Shown here piece after piece: positions 8,548 through 17,095 of a DNA stretch of 64,000 nucleotides (position 1 is its first letter; every line of letters starts with the position of its first letter). The position numbers were made by a program, and so were the translations under genes. Source of the DNA: Gammaproteobacteria bacterium. Its GTDB lineage: Bacteria > Pseudomonadota > Gammaproteobacteria > Acidiferrobacterales > Sulfurifustaceae. The stretch lies in NCBI GenBank assembly GCA_016199745.1, contig JACQFZ010000028.1, forward strand, positions 1 through 64,000. Reading direction: 5' to 3'. A model generated the notes under the pieces. The model was not told where the DNA came from, did not search any database, and saw nothing but the letters and a program-made list of their open reading frames with translations.

Positions 8548-9136
8548 GTCAAGCATGCGCCTGGTCGCCAAGCCGATGCTCCACTAGGCAGGGGCGATAC
8601 GATTGTTCCTTTGGATCGGGAAGAAAAATCAGGGCTCCGTTGAGGAAGGCCGAAAGTGCCCAACGCGGGAGTAGATATAGGGAGTAGATGATGGTGTTCA
8701 CTGCTCGGAACCTGCCGTGCATACACACGCTCGCAAGTCCAAGTAGAACAAAGACTATTTCTGATGAGATTAGTGGCGGAGATGCTGTATTCTGCTGGAA
8801 TTACTGGCAATTACTGCGGGTTGCTCTCAGTTTGAATATCAAAAAACCCAGCAAAGGCGTGAACGGTGGATGCGAAAACTATTGGCCGCGGACAACGGGA
8901 GGTGTCCGCTGTCATTAATCTCGACAGCTTTTTCAACAATTGCCACAGTCCACGCTACTAACTAACTCCGATCGGGCCGGCCCGGCAGACTTCTTGAGGA
9001 GATGCGAAGGCGGGGGCTCTCCCCTCTGCCCGGTCAAATGGGCCACCAAATTCGCTACATAACTGACCTAATTCCGGTGTCAGCTCCCATTCAAAGTGAA
9101 AGCCCCTTGCGAGCAAAGGTACGATGGCTCTGCTAT
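8548..9136. other. Gene-free region
   Basis: About 590 bp between the NAD operon promoter and the VapBC promoter. Short open frames exist on both strands but none has a ribosome-binding site or a recognisable product. I see no RNA gene. Confidence 0.5.
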
Positions 9137-9160
9137 GATATACATGAAATTATGTATATC
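9137..9160. promoter_or_regulatory. Candidate VapB autoregulatory operator
   Basis: Perfect inverted repeat GATATACAT-N6-ATGTATATC, ending 16 bp before the antitoxin start codon and overlapping a TATGAT -10-like sequence at 9134-9139. Placement is typical for a toxin-antitoxin operator. Confidence 0.6.
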
Positions 9161-9176
9161 TACCGGAGGTAACTCC

Positions 9177-9410
9177 ATGCAAGTTTCCAAATGGGGCAAT
9201 AGCTTGGCGCTGCGCTTGCCCGCGGCGATTGTCGAGGCGCTGGAGCTCAAGGAAGGCGATGACATCGAGATTCACGTGGCGGGCGCTCGCGAGTTTGGGG
9301 TAAAGAAGTCGCCCGGGCGGCATGAACTGCTGGCGCGGCTACGAAAGTATCGGGGACGGTTGCCCGCGGATTTCAAGTTTGATCGGCTCGATGCCAATAC
9401 CCGGCGTTAA
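9177..9410 (+). CDS. vapB: VapB-type antitoxin (AbrB/MazE fold)
   Basis: 77 aa. Starts MQVSKWGNSLALRLPAAIV, the swapped-hairpin AbrB/MazE DNA-binding domain, followed by a basic C-terminal tail that normally wraps the toxin. I chose ATG 9177 because a GGAGGT Shine-Dalgarno sits 7 bp before it and the conserved domain begins there; an in-frame start further upstream would run through the palindromic operator. The stop overlaps the toxin start by 20 bp, so the pair is translationally coupled. Confidence 0.88.
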   Translation: MQVSKWGNSLALRLPAAIVEALELKEGDDIEIHVAGAREFGVKKSPGRHELLARLRKYRGRLPADFKFDRLDANTRR

Positions 9411-9801
9411 TGTATTTTTCGATTCTAACGTCGTGTTGTATTTGCTCTCGGGCGATGCGGCGAAGGCGGATAGAGCAGAGACGCTGCTAGCAGACGGCGG
9501 CGTCGTCAGTGTGCAAGTATTAAACGAGATCGCCAACGTCGCGCGGCGCAAACTCGGCATGACGTGGGTCGAAGTGGGTGAAATCCTGACACAAGTACGT
9601 ACCGTCTGCCGGGTCGAAGCGTTGACCGTCGAGACGCACCTGCGCGGCATCGAAGTCGCCGAGCGCCACGGTTTCTCCGTCTATGACGCGATGATCATCG
9701 CTAGCGCGCTCGAGGCCGGATGCCAAACGCTTTACACGGAAGATCTTCAGGACGGTCAGAAGATCGAGGACATACTGACCGTTCGAAATCCTTTTCGGTA
9801 A
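9391..9801 (+). CDS. vapC: VapC-type PIN-domain ribonuclease toxin
   Basis: 136 aa. PIN domain with the four expected acidic positions: Asp in VFFDSNVVLYLL, Glu in LNEIANVARRK, Asp in SVYDAMIIASAL, and the C-terminal TEDLQDG acid pair. Such proteins are Mg-dependent RNases that cleave tRNA or rRNA when not held by VapB. ATG 9391 is chosen because it gives the normal N-terminus just ahead of the first Asp strand and overlaps vapB by 20 bp; the frame is open upstream but that part is read-through of vapB. The pair looks intact. Confidence 0.9.
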   Translation: MPIPGVNVFFDSNVVLYLLSGDAAKADRAETLLADGGVVSVQVLNEIANVARRKLGMTWVEVGEILTQVRTVCRVEALTVETHLRGIEVAERHGFSVYDAMIIASALEAGCQTLYTEDLQDGQKIEDILTVRNPFR

Positions 9802-9986
9802 ATTGCCGCTTGCTGTGCTCCTCACCGATTCCCTGGAAGTCGACAAAAATCTTCCTGAAAGCAATGCAGACAGCTGCAGGAATTAATACCACTTTCTTCG
9901 TTAACTGTAGAGGTTACTGCCATTTCGAACGTACTTTCGGCTGCCCAACCGGCGAAAAATATCGATAAAATCAAAGTGGTCCTCTG

Positions 9987-10328
9987 ATGAAAAAGCCGTT
10001 CTGCGGTTCTTTTTGGGAAGGCCGCCCGACTGCCAATCTAATGCTGTCGTTGGCCTACACGTCCGACGCCGCCTGGAACGAGTCGTTTTGGAAGCGTGCT
10101 GACTTCGACAAGTTGTTGTCCATGGCGCGCGTCGAGCTCGACCCAGCCAAGCGCAAACAGATGTACCACGACCTGCAGGCAATGGTGGTCGATGACAGCG
10201 GCGAGATCATTCCGATGTTCAACGACACCATCGATGCCGGTGCAGTGAAGGTGAAGGGATTCGTCCCATCACCGTTGTCGCAGATGGGCGGTGGCCTCGC
10301 GCCGCAGAAGGTTTGGCTAGACGTTTAA
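9987..10328 (+). pseudogene. 3' remnant of an extracellular peptide-binding protein (SBP family 5)
   Basis: About 113 codons matching only the C-terminal end of ABC-transporter dipeptide/oligopeptide-binding proteins (SBP_bac_5): the LAYTSDAAWNESFW stretch, LDPAKRKQMYHDLQAMV and the closing IIPMFNDTIDA...VKGFVP segment. Full-length members have ~500 aa; the first four fifths, with signal peptide, are missing, and an in-frame stop lies seven codons upstream. No permease or ATPase gene is adjacent. A decayed gene. Confidence 0.75.
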
Positions 10329-10382
10329 GTTGATCGACTGAACGCGCCGACCCGTTCTCACGAGCCGGCGCATTTTTGCACC

Positions 10383-10481
10383 TTACCGATAGGCTCTCCC
10401 GCGTTGCCCGCGCAGGTGCTCATAAAAGAACCGGATCATTTCGTGCGTGGCATCGGGACCTTTAGGATCGGTATAAATCAT
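10383..10481 (-). pseudogene. Possible 3' remnant of an alpha/beta hydrolase
   Basis: A 32-codon open stretch, IYTDPKGPDATHEMIRFFYEHLRG, resembles the C-terminal end of PHB-depolymerase/LpqC-like or related hydrolases (DAT..M..FF..H). No start or body of the gene precedes it. Weak evidence, based on memory of the family ending. Confidence 0.3.
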
Positions 10482-10643
10482 GTGCGGTCATAAACGCCTC
10501 GTTACCATCCTGAAGCCATCTGTACGGATGGTATCTCGTTAGAGGACGCCACTAGAGGTTTGTTCAGCGAAGTGTAAAAACAAAATTTATCGGGGATCTT
10601 CGGCACAACAAACAAGGAGGAAATAAAATTCGCGTATGAGAAT

Positions 10644-10676
10644 GTAGCCTGGAGGGAGCGCCGCGAAATCCGGGGA
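10644..10676 (+). repeat. Degenerate REP-like GTAGCC...ATCCGG element
   Basis: GTAGCCTGGAGGGAGCG then CCGCGAAATCCGGGG: a degenerate copy of the widespread proteobacterial intergenic repeat of the type GTAGCCCGGATGGAGCGAAG..AATCCGGG, with CCTGGA/ATCCGGG as the stem. Recognised by memory. Confidence 0.45.
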
Positions 10677-10689
10677 GTTTTAATCCAGA

Positions 10690-10722
10690 ATAAAGAGCGC
10701 GAACCCTACGGCCCGCGCCCTA
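10690..10722 (-). terminator. Candidate rho-independent terminator of the lipoprotein gene
   Basis: Read on the minus strand, GGGCGCG and CGCGCTC (one G-T pair) enclose an 11-13 nt loop and are followed by TTTATTCT. It lies about 20 bp after the stop of the lipoprotein gene. Confidence 0.5.
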
Positions 10723-10741
10723 TGTAACTACAACAACCGGC

Positions 10742-11731
10742 TTACAAATCTACCCAATTGCCGGTCAATGTCGTCTCGTAACCGCCGATGCCGTCGGCAT
10801 CTACCTGCAGCTGATAAGTACCATCGCTGTTGGCGATCAACCGTGCATTGCTACCGTTCGCGCCGGTAATAATAAGACTGCCCGACGACGGATAATTTTG
10901 ACCGGTGTTGACATGGAACGCCATCGGCGTTTGCACATCCACATAGCCCGACGACGGATGATAGAAGCGACCGGAGTCGATGCGCACTTCCGTATAACTG
11001 CCAAAATCACCGACTGTTAGCACTACGTTCTCGCCGCGGCAAACGACACCGCTGGCATCACGAATATTAAAAGTTTGCGTGACAGCAATAGCGGCGCCGG
11101 TGTCCGAGAACGAAATTTGCGTCGAGGCTTGAATAACGTAACTGTCGCCGTCGTCCGTTACGCTGAGACTGGTCATGCTGGCACTGAGCGAGATCATATC
11201 GTCGGTAGCGACATTAAACCGACCGGAGAACGATATCGCGCCGGAAACGGATTGAACGAATTCGTCGCAATAGTTAGTAAATGTCAGCGAGCCGCTAAAA
11301 TTTCCGGTGCTGTCGTTATAGTTGACGCTCGATCGCACCGTACCGCCGCAACTACCGGCGATCTCATCCTGCTGCACCGCCGCTGTTGCTTGGCTCGGCA
11401 CCGATTTCACGTCGATCTTGTCGATCGTACGCTCAAGCAAATTCGCTAAGATCAACGAACGCTGCTTAATCGTCGTCGGCGCAACACTCGCCGTAACGCT
11501 GGCCAACCCGTTGGTGCCACCACCAACGGCGCTGCCGGAATGATAAGCACTACCGGAAAGCGCACGTGCATTGCTGCTGCTAACACTCGCCTGCGTGGTA
11601 GCACCGGAATATTCAACGCCACTGGCAGGAGCATCACCGTCGTCGCTGCCACCACCACCGCCGCCACCACAGCCGATCAATCCCAGCATCAATACAGAAA
11701 TACTGAAACGACGAAGTAAATCGTTTTGCAT
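10742..11731 (-). CDS. Predicted secreted lipoprotein, unknown function
   Basis: 329 aa from ATG 11731, which follows a strong GGGGAGGTG Shine-Dalgarno; the longer upstream frame is rejected. The N-terminus MQNDLLRRFSISVLMLGLIGC is a type II signal peptide with lipobox LIGC, and the mature part begins with a Gly/Ser/Asp-rich linker (CGGGGGGGS). The rest (from ~residue 70) is rich in Ser, Thr, Asp and beta-strand patterns, with one internal Cys pair, suggesting an all-beta extracytoplasmic domain. I recognise no family. The gene stands alone with its own candidate terminator. Confidence 0.8.
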   Translation of the reverse strand: MQNDLLRRFSISVLMLGLIGCGGGGGGGSDDGDAPASGVEYSGATTQASVSSSNARALSGSAYHSGSAVGGGTNGLASVTASVAPTTIKQRSLILANLLERTIDKIDVKSVPSQATAAVQQDEIAGSCGGTVRSSVNYNDSTGNFSGSLTFTNYCDEFVQSVSGAISFSGRFNVATDDMISLSASMTSLSVTDDGDSYVIQASTQISFSDTGAAIAVTQTFNIRDASGVVCRGENVVLTVGDFGSYTEVRIDSGRFYHPSSGYVDVQTPMAFHVNTGQNYPSSGSLIITGANGSNARLIANSDGTYQLQVDADGIGGYETTLTGNWVDL

Positions 11732-12225
11732 ACAGCACCTCCCCGTTATCGCTATTGTTGATTCAGGCCAGTGGACCGACCCGTTAAAAGCCCATATATT
11801 AGTGCCGCATTTTGCGTGGCGGCACACAGGTGAAACAAGTGACTGGTAGGACAGTCCCGACGAGCGGGCGTCTGGAGACAGAAATAGAGGGGCACCGCGC
11901 AAAGCGGCCGGCACGACTGCCGTGGTGCTTACGCGTGAGGAGACAGCGTGTCGGGCTCCTTGGGGCCAATGACTCAGGTTTCGCCGCTCAAATCTGAGAG
12001 TTGAATGTAGTTACTGATTAGTTCATTAACAAACGCATCGCCGAGTCGAAAACCGCCGAGCAGCGCACGAGTTCTTTCCCAAAGATCCACGCGGAATCGC
12101 ACTGCTCAGTGCCTATCAACACATCATCGACACCTAAAACGTCGTCAGCGACGTGACCAAGAGCGTTCATCACTACCCCAGTCGGTACAGGCACGCCGCG
12201 ACGACGTTCCAGCCAACAGCGCTGC
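11732..12225. other. Gene-free region with short inverted repeats
   Basis: About 490 bp. The part from 11880 to 11990 has several short GC-rich inverted repeats (for example CACG..CGTG around 11915-11935) that could be structured RNA or a decayed repeat, but I cannot match it to a known class. The open frame 12018-12299 on the minus strand is not convincing. Confidence 0.35.
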
Positions 12226-13533
12226 TCACTCGACGGTGAAGCTATCCTGGATATGGACCGGATGATACTTGGGCACGCGGCCCTGGCCGCCCAGACCATC
12301 GCCAGGATCTACGCTCGGGATGGGAGCGGTGGCGATTTTTATACCGACGCTCAGCGGCATGTTATGTCGGTGCGGTGTGTGTTGAGAAAACGTCGGCTCC
12401 GTAAAGCCCAGTTCGGTGTACGTGCCTGAAATAACCATCGCGTGGTCGATGGCGCCGTCGTAGTGGCCGTTCGGATCCCAGTCGACAAACACCAAGTCGC
12501 CCAGCTCGAGATTCCAGATATCGAGGTTGCCATCATCCGACGGCCAGATTCCCTTCTTCTCCCCACGCTTCGAGTTGCTTGCATAGTCAAAGAGCCAAGA
12601 CGCCACCGACCAAGTCTGCGACGGTCCTCGGAGACCCCACAGGTCAGGTGACCAGTTCACTGGGTTGTCATTTGCCCAGCCATCATGGATTGGCCAGCCG
12701 CCGGCGGCCAGAACCTGCGAGGCGAAGTCCGTGCAATCGTTATCCTGGCGTGCCATATCGTAGGCGGGGTTATATAGATCTTCCACCTCACCATTGGACA
12801 ACTGGATACTACCGGACCAAGCGTTCGCATAGGCCGCGGCCGCCTTCCGATCGTACCAACCGGACGCGGCGGCCGGCGCTAATGCAACAGCCGGAGCGGG
12901 ATCGCCAATGGGTACGGCAGCGGTTTCGGGCGCGCCGGTCACTGCGGCCATGCGCGTGCGCTTGTTCATGATCTCGGTGCTAGGTATCGGCGCATAGGCA
13001 ACGTCGACGATGCTCCAGGTTTTGTCCTTGCGTTCCAACTTAACCACATAGACATCGCTAAGCGAGGACTCGCCCACCGAAGCGAAGTTCCATGTAAGGG
13101 CCGTCCCAACAGTGACGGTCGCGGTCGCTGTGTTGCCGTGTAACCTGACGTTGTTTTTCCGCGCCAGACCCGTCTGCACCGCAACAGCTTGTAGCCCTCT
13201 CTCGCTCACGATCTGCTCGGCTACCGTGGCAATCGCGGACGCCTGTCGTATCGGCTGCGCCTCCACCTGACCACTCGCTAGTTTGCCTTCCGCTAAGGCT
13301 GAAGATTCCGCGGCGACCCAACCCTTATCTCGGGCCACGAAATATTCCCGAACGAGCTGCATGATCTGCGCCTTCTGCCCGTTGTAATGTTCTGATTCCA
13401 CTTGTTTCTCGGCAGCTGGAATTTCATCAGCTAAAGCACTCGACAATGTCACATCGCAAGTGATGATTGAGAGCGATGCAAATACGATACTGAGTATCGA
13501 TCGACCTGGTAACTCATTACAAAAAATACGCAT
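12226..13533 (-). CDS. Exported protein with an amidase (Amidase_6-like) domain
   Basis: 435 aa. The N-terminus has a basic start and a hydrophobic stretch (SILSIVFASLSIITCDVTLSSALA), a likely signal peptide. Residues ~50-190 form a helical then SnoaL/NTF2-like region. From ~residue 225 the sequence YDRKAAAAYANAWSG, QDNDCTDFASQVLAAGGWP, LGDLVFVDW and DHAMVISG matches the Amidase_6 family: Cys in DCTDFASQ and His in DHAMV would be the catalytic pair of an NlpC/P60-like fold. These domains are best known from Gram-positive secreted proteins, so its presence in a gammaproteobacterial degraded region is odd and may reflect transfer. Substrate unknown. Confidence 0.75.
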   Translation of the reverse strand: MRIFCNELPGRSILSIVFASLSIITCDVTLSSALADEIPAAEKQVESEHYNGQKAQIMQLVREYFVARDKGWVAAESSALAEGKLASGQVEAQPIRQASAIATVAEQIVSERGLQAVAVQTGLARKNNVRLHGNTATATVTVGTALTWNFASVGESSLSDVYVVKLERKDKTWSIVDVAYAPIPSTEIMNKRTRMAAVTGAPETAAVPIGDPAPAVALAPAAASGWYDRKAAAAYANAWSGSIQLSNGEVEDLYNPAYDMARQDNDCTDFASQVLAAGGWPIHDGWANDNPVNWSPDLWGLRGPSQTWSVASWLFDYASNSKRGEKKGIWPSDDGNLDIWNLELGDLVFVDWDPNGHYDGAIDHAMVISGTYTELGFTEPTFSQHTPHRHNMPLSVGIKIATAPIPSVDPGDGLGGQGRVPKYHPVHIQDSFTVE

Positions 13534-13714
13534 CGGCTACTCCAAGTTAGTAATTGAAAAATATTCAACAGAGAGACGTGCAGCGGCGAGAAAAATAAGA
13601 GATGGCATACCCCGCAAGTATCTAAGTGCACCTTGGAAGAAGCACGACACACTTTCAATCTATACGAAGGTCGGTACAGCAATGCTGTATGAACCGATCG
13701 ATCGATATTGTCGA

Positions 13715-14008
13715 CTAATGCTCTGTAGTATTACTTCGCACCCTCAAACGCCGCCACCCACTCATTCCCGGCAGCAGCTCCGGATTTTCTCCGTTCACCT
13801 GCGCGACTAGCGATATCGACTGGCTCACCGGATCAATACGCGCACCGAGTCGCACAACGCGTGCACGGTAGCCGCGACCGAGTTTGTCGACGTTCACGTT
13901 GAAGCGGCTGCCGACTTTGAGCCATGCGAGCCATTTGGAGGGGAGGTCGACTTTCCGACGACGTTCCTGATCAGACTTCAGGCGTTCGATGGCGAACGTT
14001 ATAAGCAC
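13715..14008 (-). pseudogene. 3' remnant of a HlyD/RND periplasmic adaptor
   Basis: About 97 codons matching only the C-terminal beta-barrel region of membrane fusion proteins: SKWLAWLKVGSRFNVNVD, then ARVVRLGARIDPVSQSISL and ELLPGMSG. Full members have 300-400 aa and begin with a signal and lipoyl domain, all missing here. The last ~13 codons have also drifted. It points away from the intact efflux operon at 14.1 kb and is not its missing part, because that operon has its own HlyD. Confidence 0.6.
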
Positions 14009-14090
14009 CTCGCTCTAAAGGGCGACAAAAGCTCGCCGTCGACAAGGGCAACTATTCTTGCTGTCCACCAAATCGAGTGATACCTTGGTC

Positions 14091-14116
14091 AATAATTAAT
14101 CATTTGTTTAATTATT
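14091..14116. promoter_or_regulatory. Candidate operator of the TetR-family regulator
   Basis: Perfect 9-bp inverted repeat AATAATTAA-N8-TTAATTATT, flanked by a slightly offset TGGT/ACCA pair, immediately before the regulator start codon. Likely the autoregulatory site of the downstream TetR protein. Confidence 0.6.
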
Positions 14117-14124
14117 ACCATTGC

Positions 14125-14799
14125 ATGACTGCAGCAACCAAAACGGGTAAGCACCGTGCCCTAATACGCCGCCGACCCGGCCGCCCGAGCGGTACGGACC
14201 ACGCGCATGAAGTACGCACCGCACTGCTGACTGCGTCGCGGAAACTATTCGCTGAACGCGATTTCAAGTCGGTGTCGGTGCGCGACATTGCGCGCGCGGC
14301 CAGGGTCAACGAGGCGATGGTGCATTACCACTTTAAGAATAAGCAGGGGCTTTATCGGGCGATGCTGCAGGAGACCATCGGGCCGATCGTGCGCCAGATC
14401 CAGGCGGTTATCGCCGATCCGCCGGCCAACAGCGAATCGAGCTTGCCGCCGCTGATGCGAGCCATGATGACAATGTTTGCCCGCGATCCCTGGGTACCTC
14501 GACTCATCGTGCGCGAGGTGCTGGGGCACGAAGGACCATTCCGCGAAATGTTCATCCGTGACTTCGCTTCGCAGGGCGGCGGTCGCTTGCCGACGTTGCT
14601 GACATTGGAAATCGGCCAAGGGCGGATTCGGTCGGATCTGGATGTCACCCTCGGGGCGTTATCGGTGCTGGCACTGTGCATATTCCCCTTCATCGCCTTA
14701 CCCGTTGCCGAGCGCGTGTTGAATTTTGAAATGACGGACGAACTGGTCGAGCGTCTGATTGAGCATACGCAACGACTTTTTTACAAAGGCGCGAGTTAA
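14125..14799 (+). CDS. TetR/AcrR-family regulator (CecR-like) of the efflux operon
   Basis: About 224 aa from ATG 14125, right after the candidate operator; the frame is open to 14077 but that would read through the palindrome. Residues ~25-75 form the TetR helix-turn-helix: ALLTASRKLFAERDFKSVSVRDIARAARVNEAMVHYHFKNKQGLYRAML. The C-terminal helical domain resembles the CecR/YbiH type. In E. coli CecR controls the ybhGFSR ABC efflux genes; the same gene classes follow here, starting with 1-bp overlap, so it is most likely the local repressor of the whole operon. Confidence 0.88.
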   Translation: MTAATKTGKHRALIRRRPGRPSGTDHAHEVRTALLTASRKLFAERDFKSVSVRDIARAARVNEAMVHYHFKNKQGLYRAMLQETIGPIVRQIQAVIADPPANSESSLPPLMRAMMTMFARDPWVPRLIVREVLGHEGPFREMFIRDFASQGGGRLPTLLTLEIGQGRIRSDLDVTLGALSVLALCIFPFIALPVAERVLNFEMTDELVERLIEHTQRLFYKGAS

Positions 14800-16343
14800 T
14801 GAAACCGATCGGCGCTGACGTTGCGACCAAGGATATGAAGATGAGTATATTAAGAATGGTCCTGGTGCGAGGACTGGCGACGCTGCCGGCGTGGTTCGGG
14901 GCCGGATGCGCGGTCGGCCCGGACTTTCGCCAACCGGAGGCACCGACGGTAGCGAGCTACACCTCATCGTCGATGCCAGACGCCACCACGAGTTCGCCCG
15001 GCTTCGCCGGTGCCGCGCAACGGCTGGTCGTTGGCGATGACATTCCCGCTCAGTGGTGGGAGTTGTTTCACTCCGACCCGCTGAACGAGCTGATACGCCG
15101 CGGATTGGCCGACAGTCCATCGTTAGCCGCAGCCCAGGCACGACTGCGCCAGGCGCAGGAAAATCTACGCGCCGAAGACGGCCGGCAATCGCCGAACGTC
15201 GACGCCTCGCTGACGGCAACACGTCAGCGCTTCTCGCCCTCCACCATCGGCCAGCCCGGACCTTCGAGCGTGTTCAACCTTTATAACGCGTCGGTCGAGG
15301 TGTCATACGCCTTCGATGTCGCCGGCGGTGTGCAACGCGAGCTCGAAGCCTTGCAGTCGGAAGTCAGCTATCAGCAGTTCCAATTAGAAGCAGCGCATCT
15401 GGCGTTGGCGTCCAACATCGTCACGACCGCGATCAAGGAAGCGTCGCTGCGGGCGCAGATCCAAGCGACCCAAGAAATCATCGCCGCCCAACAAGCGCAG
15501 TTCGACATTAGCCAACGCCAGTTCAAGCTAGGCGGCGCGACACGAGCGGATGTGATCACACAACGCACCGAGCTTTCACAAGTACAAGCCACACTGCCGG
15601 CGCTGAACAAAGAGCTGTTCCTTGCACGTCACCAATTGGCGGCGTTGACCGGCAAATTTCCGAACGACGCCGCGTTACCGGAATTTACCCTCGCCTCGCT
15701 GGCGTTGCCGCAAGCACTGCCGCTCAGCGTGCCGTCGGCATTGGTACGCCAACGCCCGGATATTCGCGGCGCCGAGGCGCTCTGGCGCCAAGCGAACGCG
15801 CGCGCCGGTGTCGCCGCGGCCAATTTATATCCACGCATCACTCTCACCGGCAGCTATGGATCGCAAGCGAACAACGCCGGCGACTTGTTCACCGGTCCGA
15901 GCACGGTCTGGAATTTCGGGGCGGCGTTATTGCAACCCATTTTTCACAACGGTGAACTGAGCGCGCGCCATCGAGCGGCGCTCGCCGGTTACGAGCAAGC
16001 GGGCGCGCTTTATCGCGACACCGTGCTGCGCGCCTTTCAAAACGTCGCCGACACGCTGCGCGCACTCGAGGCGGATGCCGACACCCTTAAAGCGCAGACC
16101 GAAACCGATTCGCTGGCGCGCGAATCCTTGGACTTGGTGCACAAGCAACATCGGCTCGGCGCGACCACCACCCTGGTGTTGCTCGACGCGCAGCGCCGTT
16201 ACCAGCAAGTGCACGTCGGCTTGATCCAAGCACAAGCGGCGCGGTACGCCGACACCGCGGCGCTGTTCCAAGCGCTGGGCGGCGGCTGGTGGAACCGCGC
16301 AACGCCGACTGACACGACATCCGTTACGGAAAATAAGCCATGA
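14799..16343 (+). CDS. Outer-membrane efflux lipoprotein, NodT/OprM family
   Basis: 514 aa (an internal ATG at 14835 would give 502). After a short hydrophobic segment the AGCAVGPDFRQPEAP motif marks the lipobox Cys and the usual start of NodT-type mature proteins. Two OEP repeats follow, with the expected long helices (PQALPLSVPSALVRQRPDI and the conserved YPRITLTGSYG). It should trimerise into the outer-membrane exit duct for the ABC-2 pump encoded downstream. The start codon overlaps the tetR stop by 1 bp and the end overlaps the HlyD gene by 4 bp. Confidence 0.92.
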   Translation: MKPIGADVATKDMKMSILRMVLVRGLATLPAWFGAGCAVGPDFRQPEAPTVASYTSSSMPDATTSSPGFAGAAQRLVVGDDIPAQWWELFHSDPLNELIRRGLADSPSLAAAQARLRQAQENLRAEDGRQSPNVDASLTATRQRFSPSTIGQPGPSSVFNLYNASVEVSYAFDVAGGVQRELEALQSEVSYQQFQLEAAHLALASNIVTTAIKEASLRAQIQATQEIIAAQQAQFDISQRQFKLGGATRADVITQRTELSQVQATLPALNKELFLARHQLAALTGKFPNDAALPEFTLASLALPQALPLSVPSALVRQRPDIRGAEALWRQANARAGVAAANLYPRITLTGSYGSQANNAGDLFTGPSTVWNFGAALLQPIFHNGELSARHRAALAGYEQAGALYRDTVLRAFQNVADTLRALEADADTLKAQTETDSLARESLDLVHKQHRLGATTTLVLLDAQRRYQQVHVGLIQAQAARYADTAALFQALGGGWWNRATPTDTTSVTENKP

Positions 16344-17095
16344 AGCAACCTCCGAAGATATTTCTCGTCGTCATCGCGGTGCTATTGATCGGCGCCGCGG
16401 TCGGCATGGTGTATTGGTTGGCGCGTGCACCGTTCCGCTATGCCGGCACCCTAGAGGCGACCAAGGTCGACCTATCGGCGCGCTTAGCCGCGGCGATCGA
16501 TCAATTTCCGGTACGTGAAGGCGACGCCGTCAAACGCGGACAAACGCTGGTGACGCTCGGTTGCGAGGACTACAAAGTGACGGCGCGCTTGGCGCGCGAA
16601 ACGTACGAACGCAATGTGAAGTTGGCGCACATCGGCTCGGTCAGCGCCGAGACTATGGATCAAGTACGCAGCCGCAAAGAAGACGCGGACGTACGCCTGG
16701 CGTGGTGCACGATCGATGCGCCGATCGACGGAAAAGTGCTGACGCGTTATCACGAGCCGGGCGAATGGGTGAGCCCGGGAACCAAAATTCTCACGCTGGC
16801 CAACATTCGCAACATCTGGGCTTACGTGTATGTCCCGCAACCCGTGGTGGCGCGGCTCAGCGCTGGCATGAAGCTCAAGGGTTACCTGCCGGAACTGAAC
16901 AATCGCGAGTTCGACGGCGTGATCGAGAAGATCAACGACGAGGCCGAGTTCACACCGAAGAATGTGCAGACCCGATCGGAGCGCGAGCGTTTGGTGTTCG
17001 GCGTCAAAGTCAGCTTCCGCGAAGCCAACGCCGACGAAATCTTGAAACCGGGCATGACCATTGAAGTCGAGTTGCCGCTACCGCCGGCGCCATGA
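16340..17095 (+). CDS. HlyD/YbhG-type periplasmic adaptor, short form
   Basis: 251 aa. N-terminal inner-membrane anchor (FLVVIAVLLIGAAVGMVYWLA), a lipoyl half (YAGTLEATKVDLSARLAAAI...VREGDAVKRGQTLVTL), then a very short helical hairpin (~45 residues), the second lipoyl half (APIDGKVLTRYHEPGEWVSPG) and a beta-barrel. E. coli YbhG has ~330 aa; the shortage is mainly in the coiled-coil hairpin that contacts the outer-membrane duct. Links the ABC-2 permeases to the NodT protein. Overlaps both neighbours by 4 bp. Confidence 0.9.
   Translation: MKQPPKIFLVVIAVLLIGAAVGMVYWLARAPFRYAGTLEATKVDLSARLAAAIDQFPVREGDAVKRGQTLVTLGCEDYKVTARLARETYERNVKLAHIGSVSAETMDQVRSRKEDADVRLAWCTIDAPIDGKVLTRYHEPGEWVSPGTKILTLANIRNIWAYVYVPQPVVARLSAGMKLKGYLPELNNREFDGVIEKINDEAEFTPKNVQTRSERERLVFGVKVSFREANADEILKPGMTIEVELPLPPAP

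Noticed and set aside
11880-12000. Structured RNA or riboswitch (glycine, group II intron domain) in the GC-rich inverted repeats
   Set aside because: None of the conserved cores of the classes I considered could be aligned; left as unexplained sequence.
12018-12299. A 93-aa minus-strand gene upstream of nothing, overlapping the amidase gene end
   Set aside because: No ribosome-binding site, no known motif, and it overlaps the 3' end of the well-supported amidase gene by ~75 bp.
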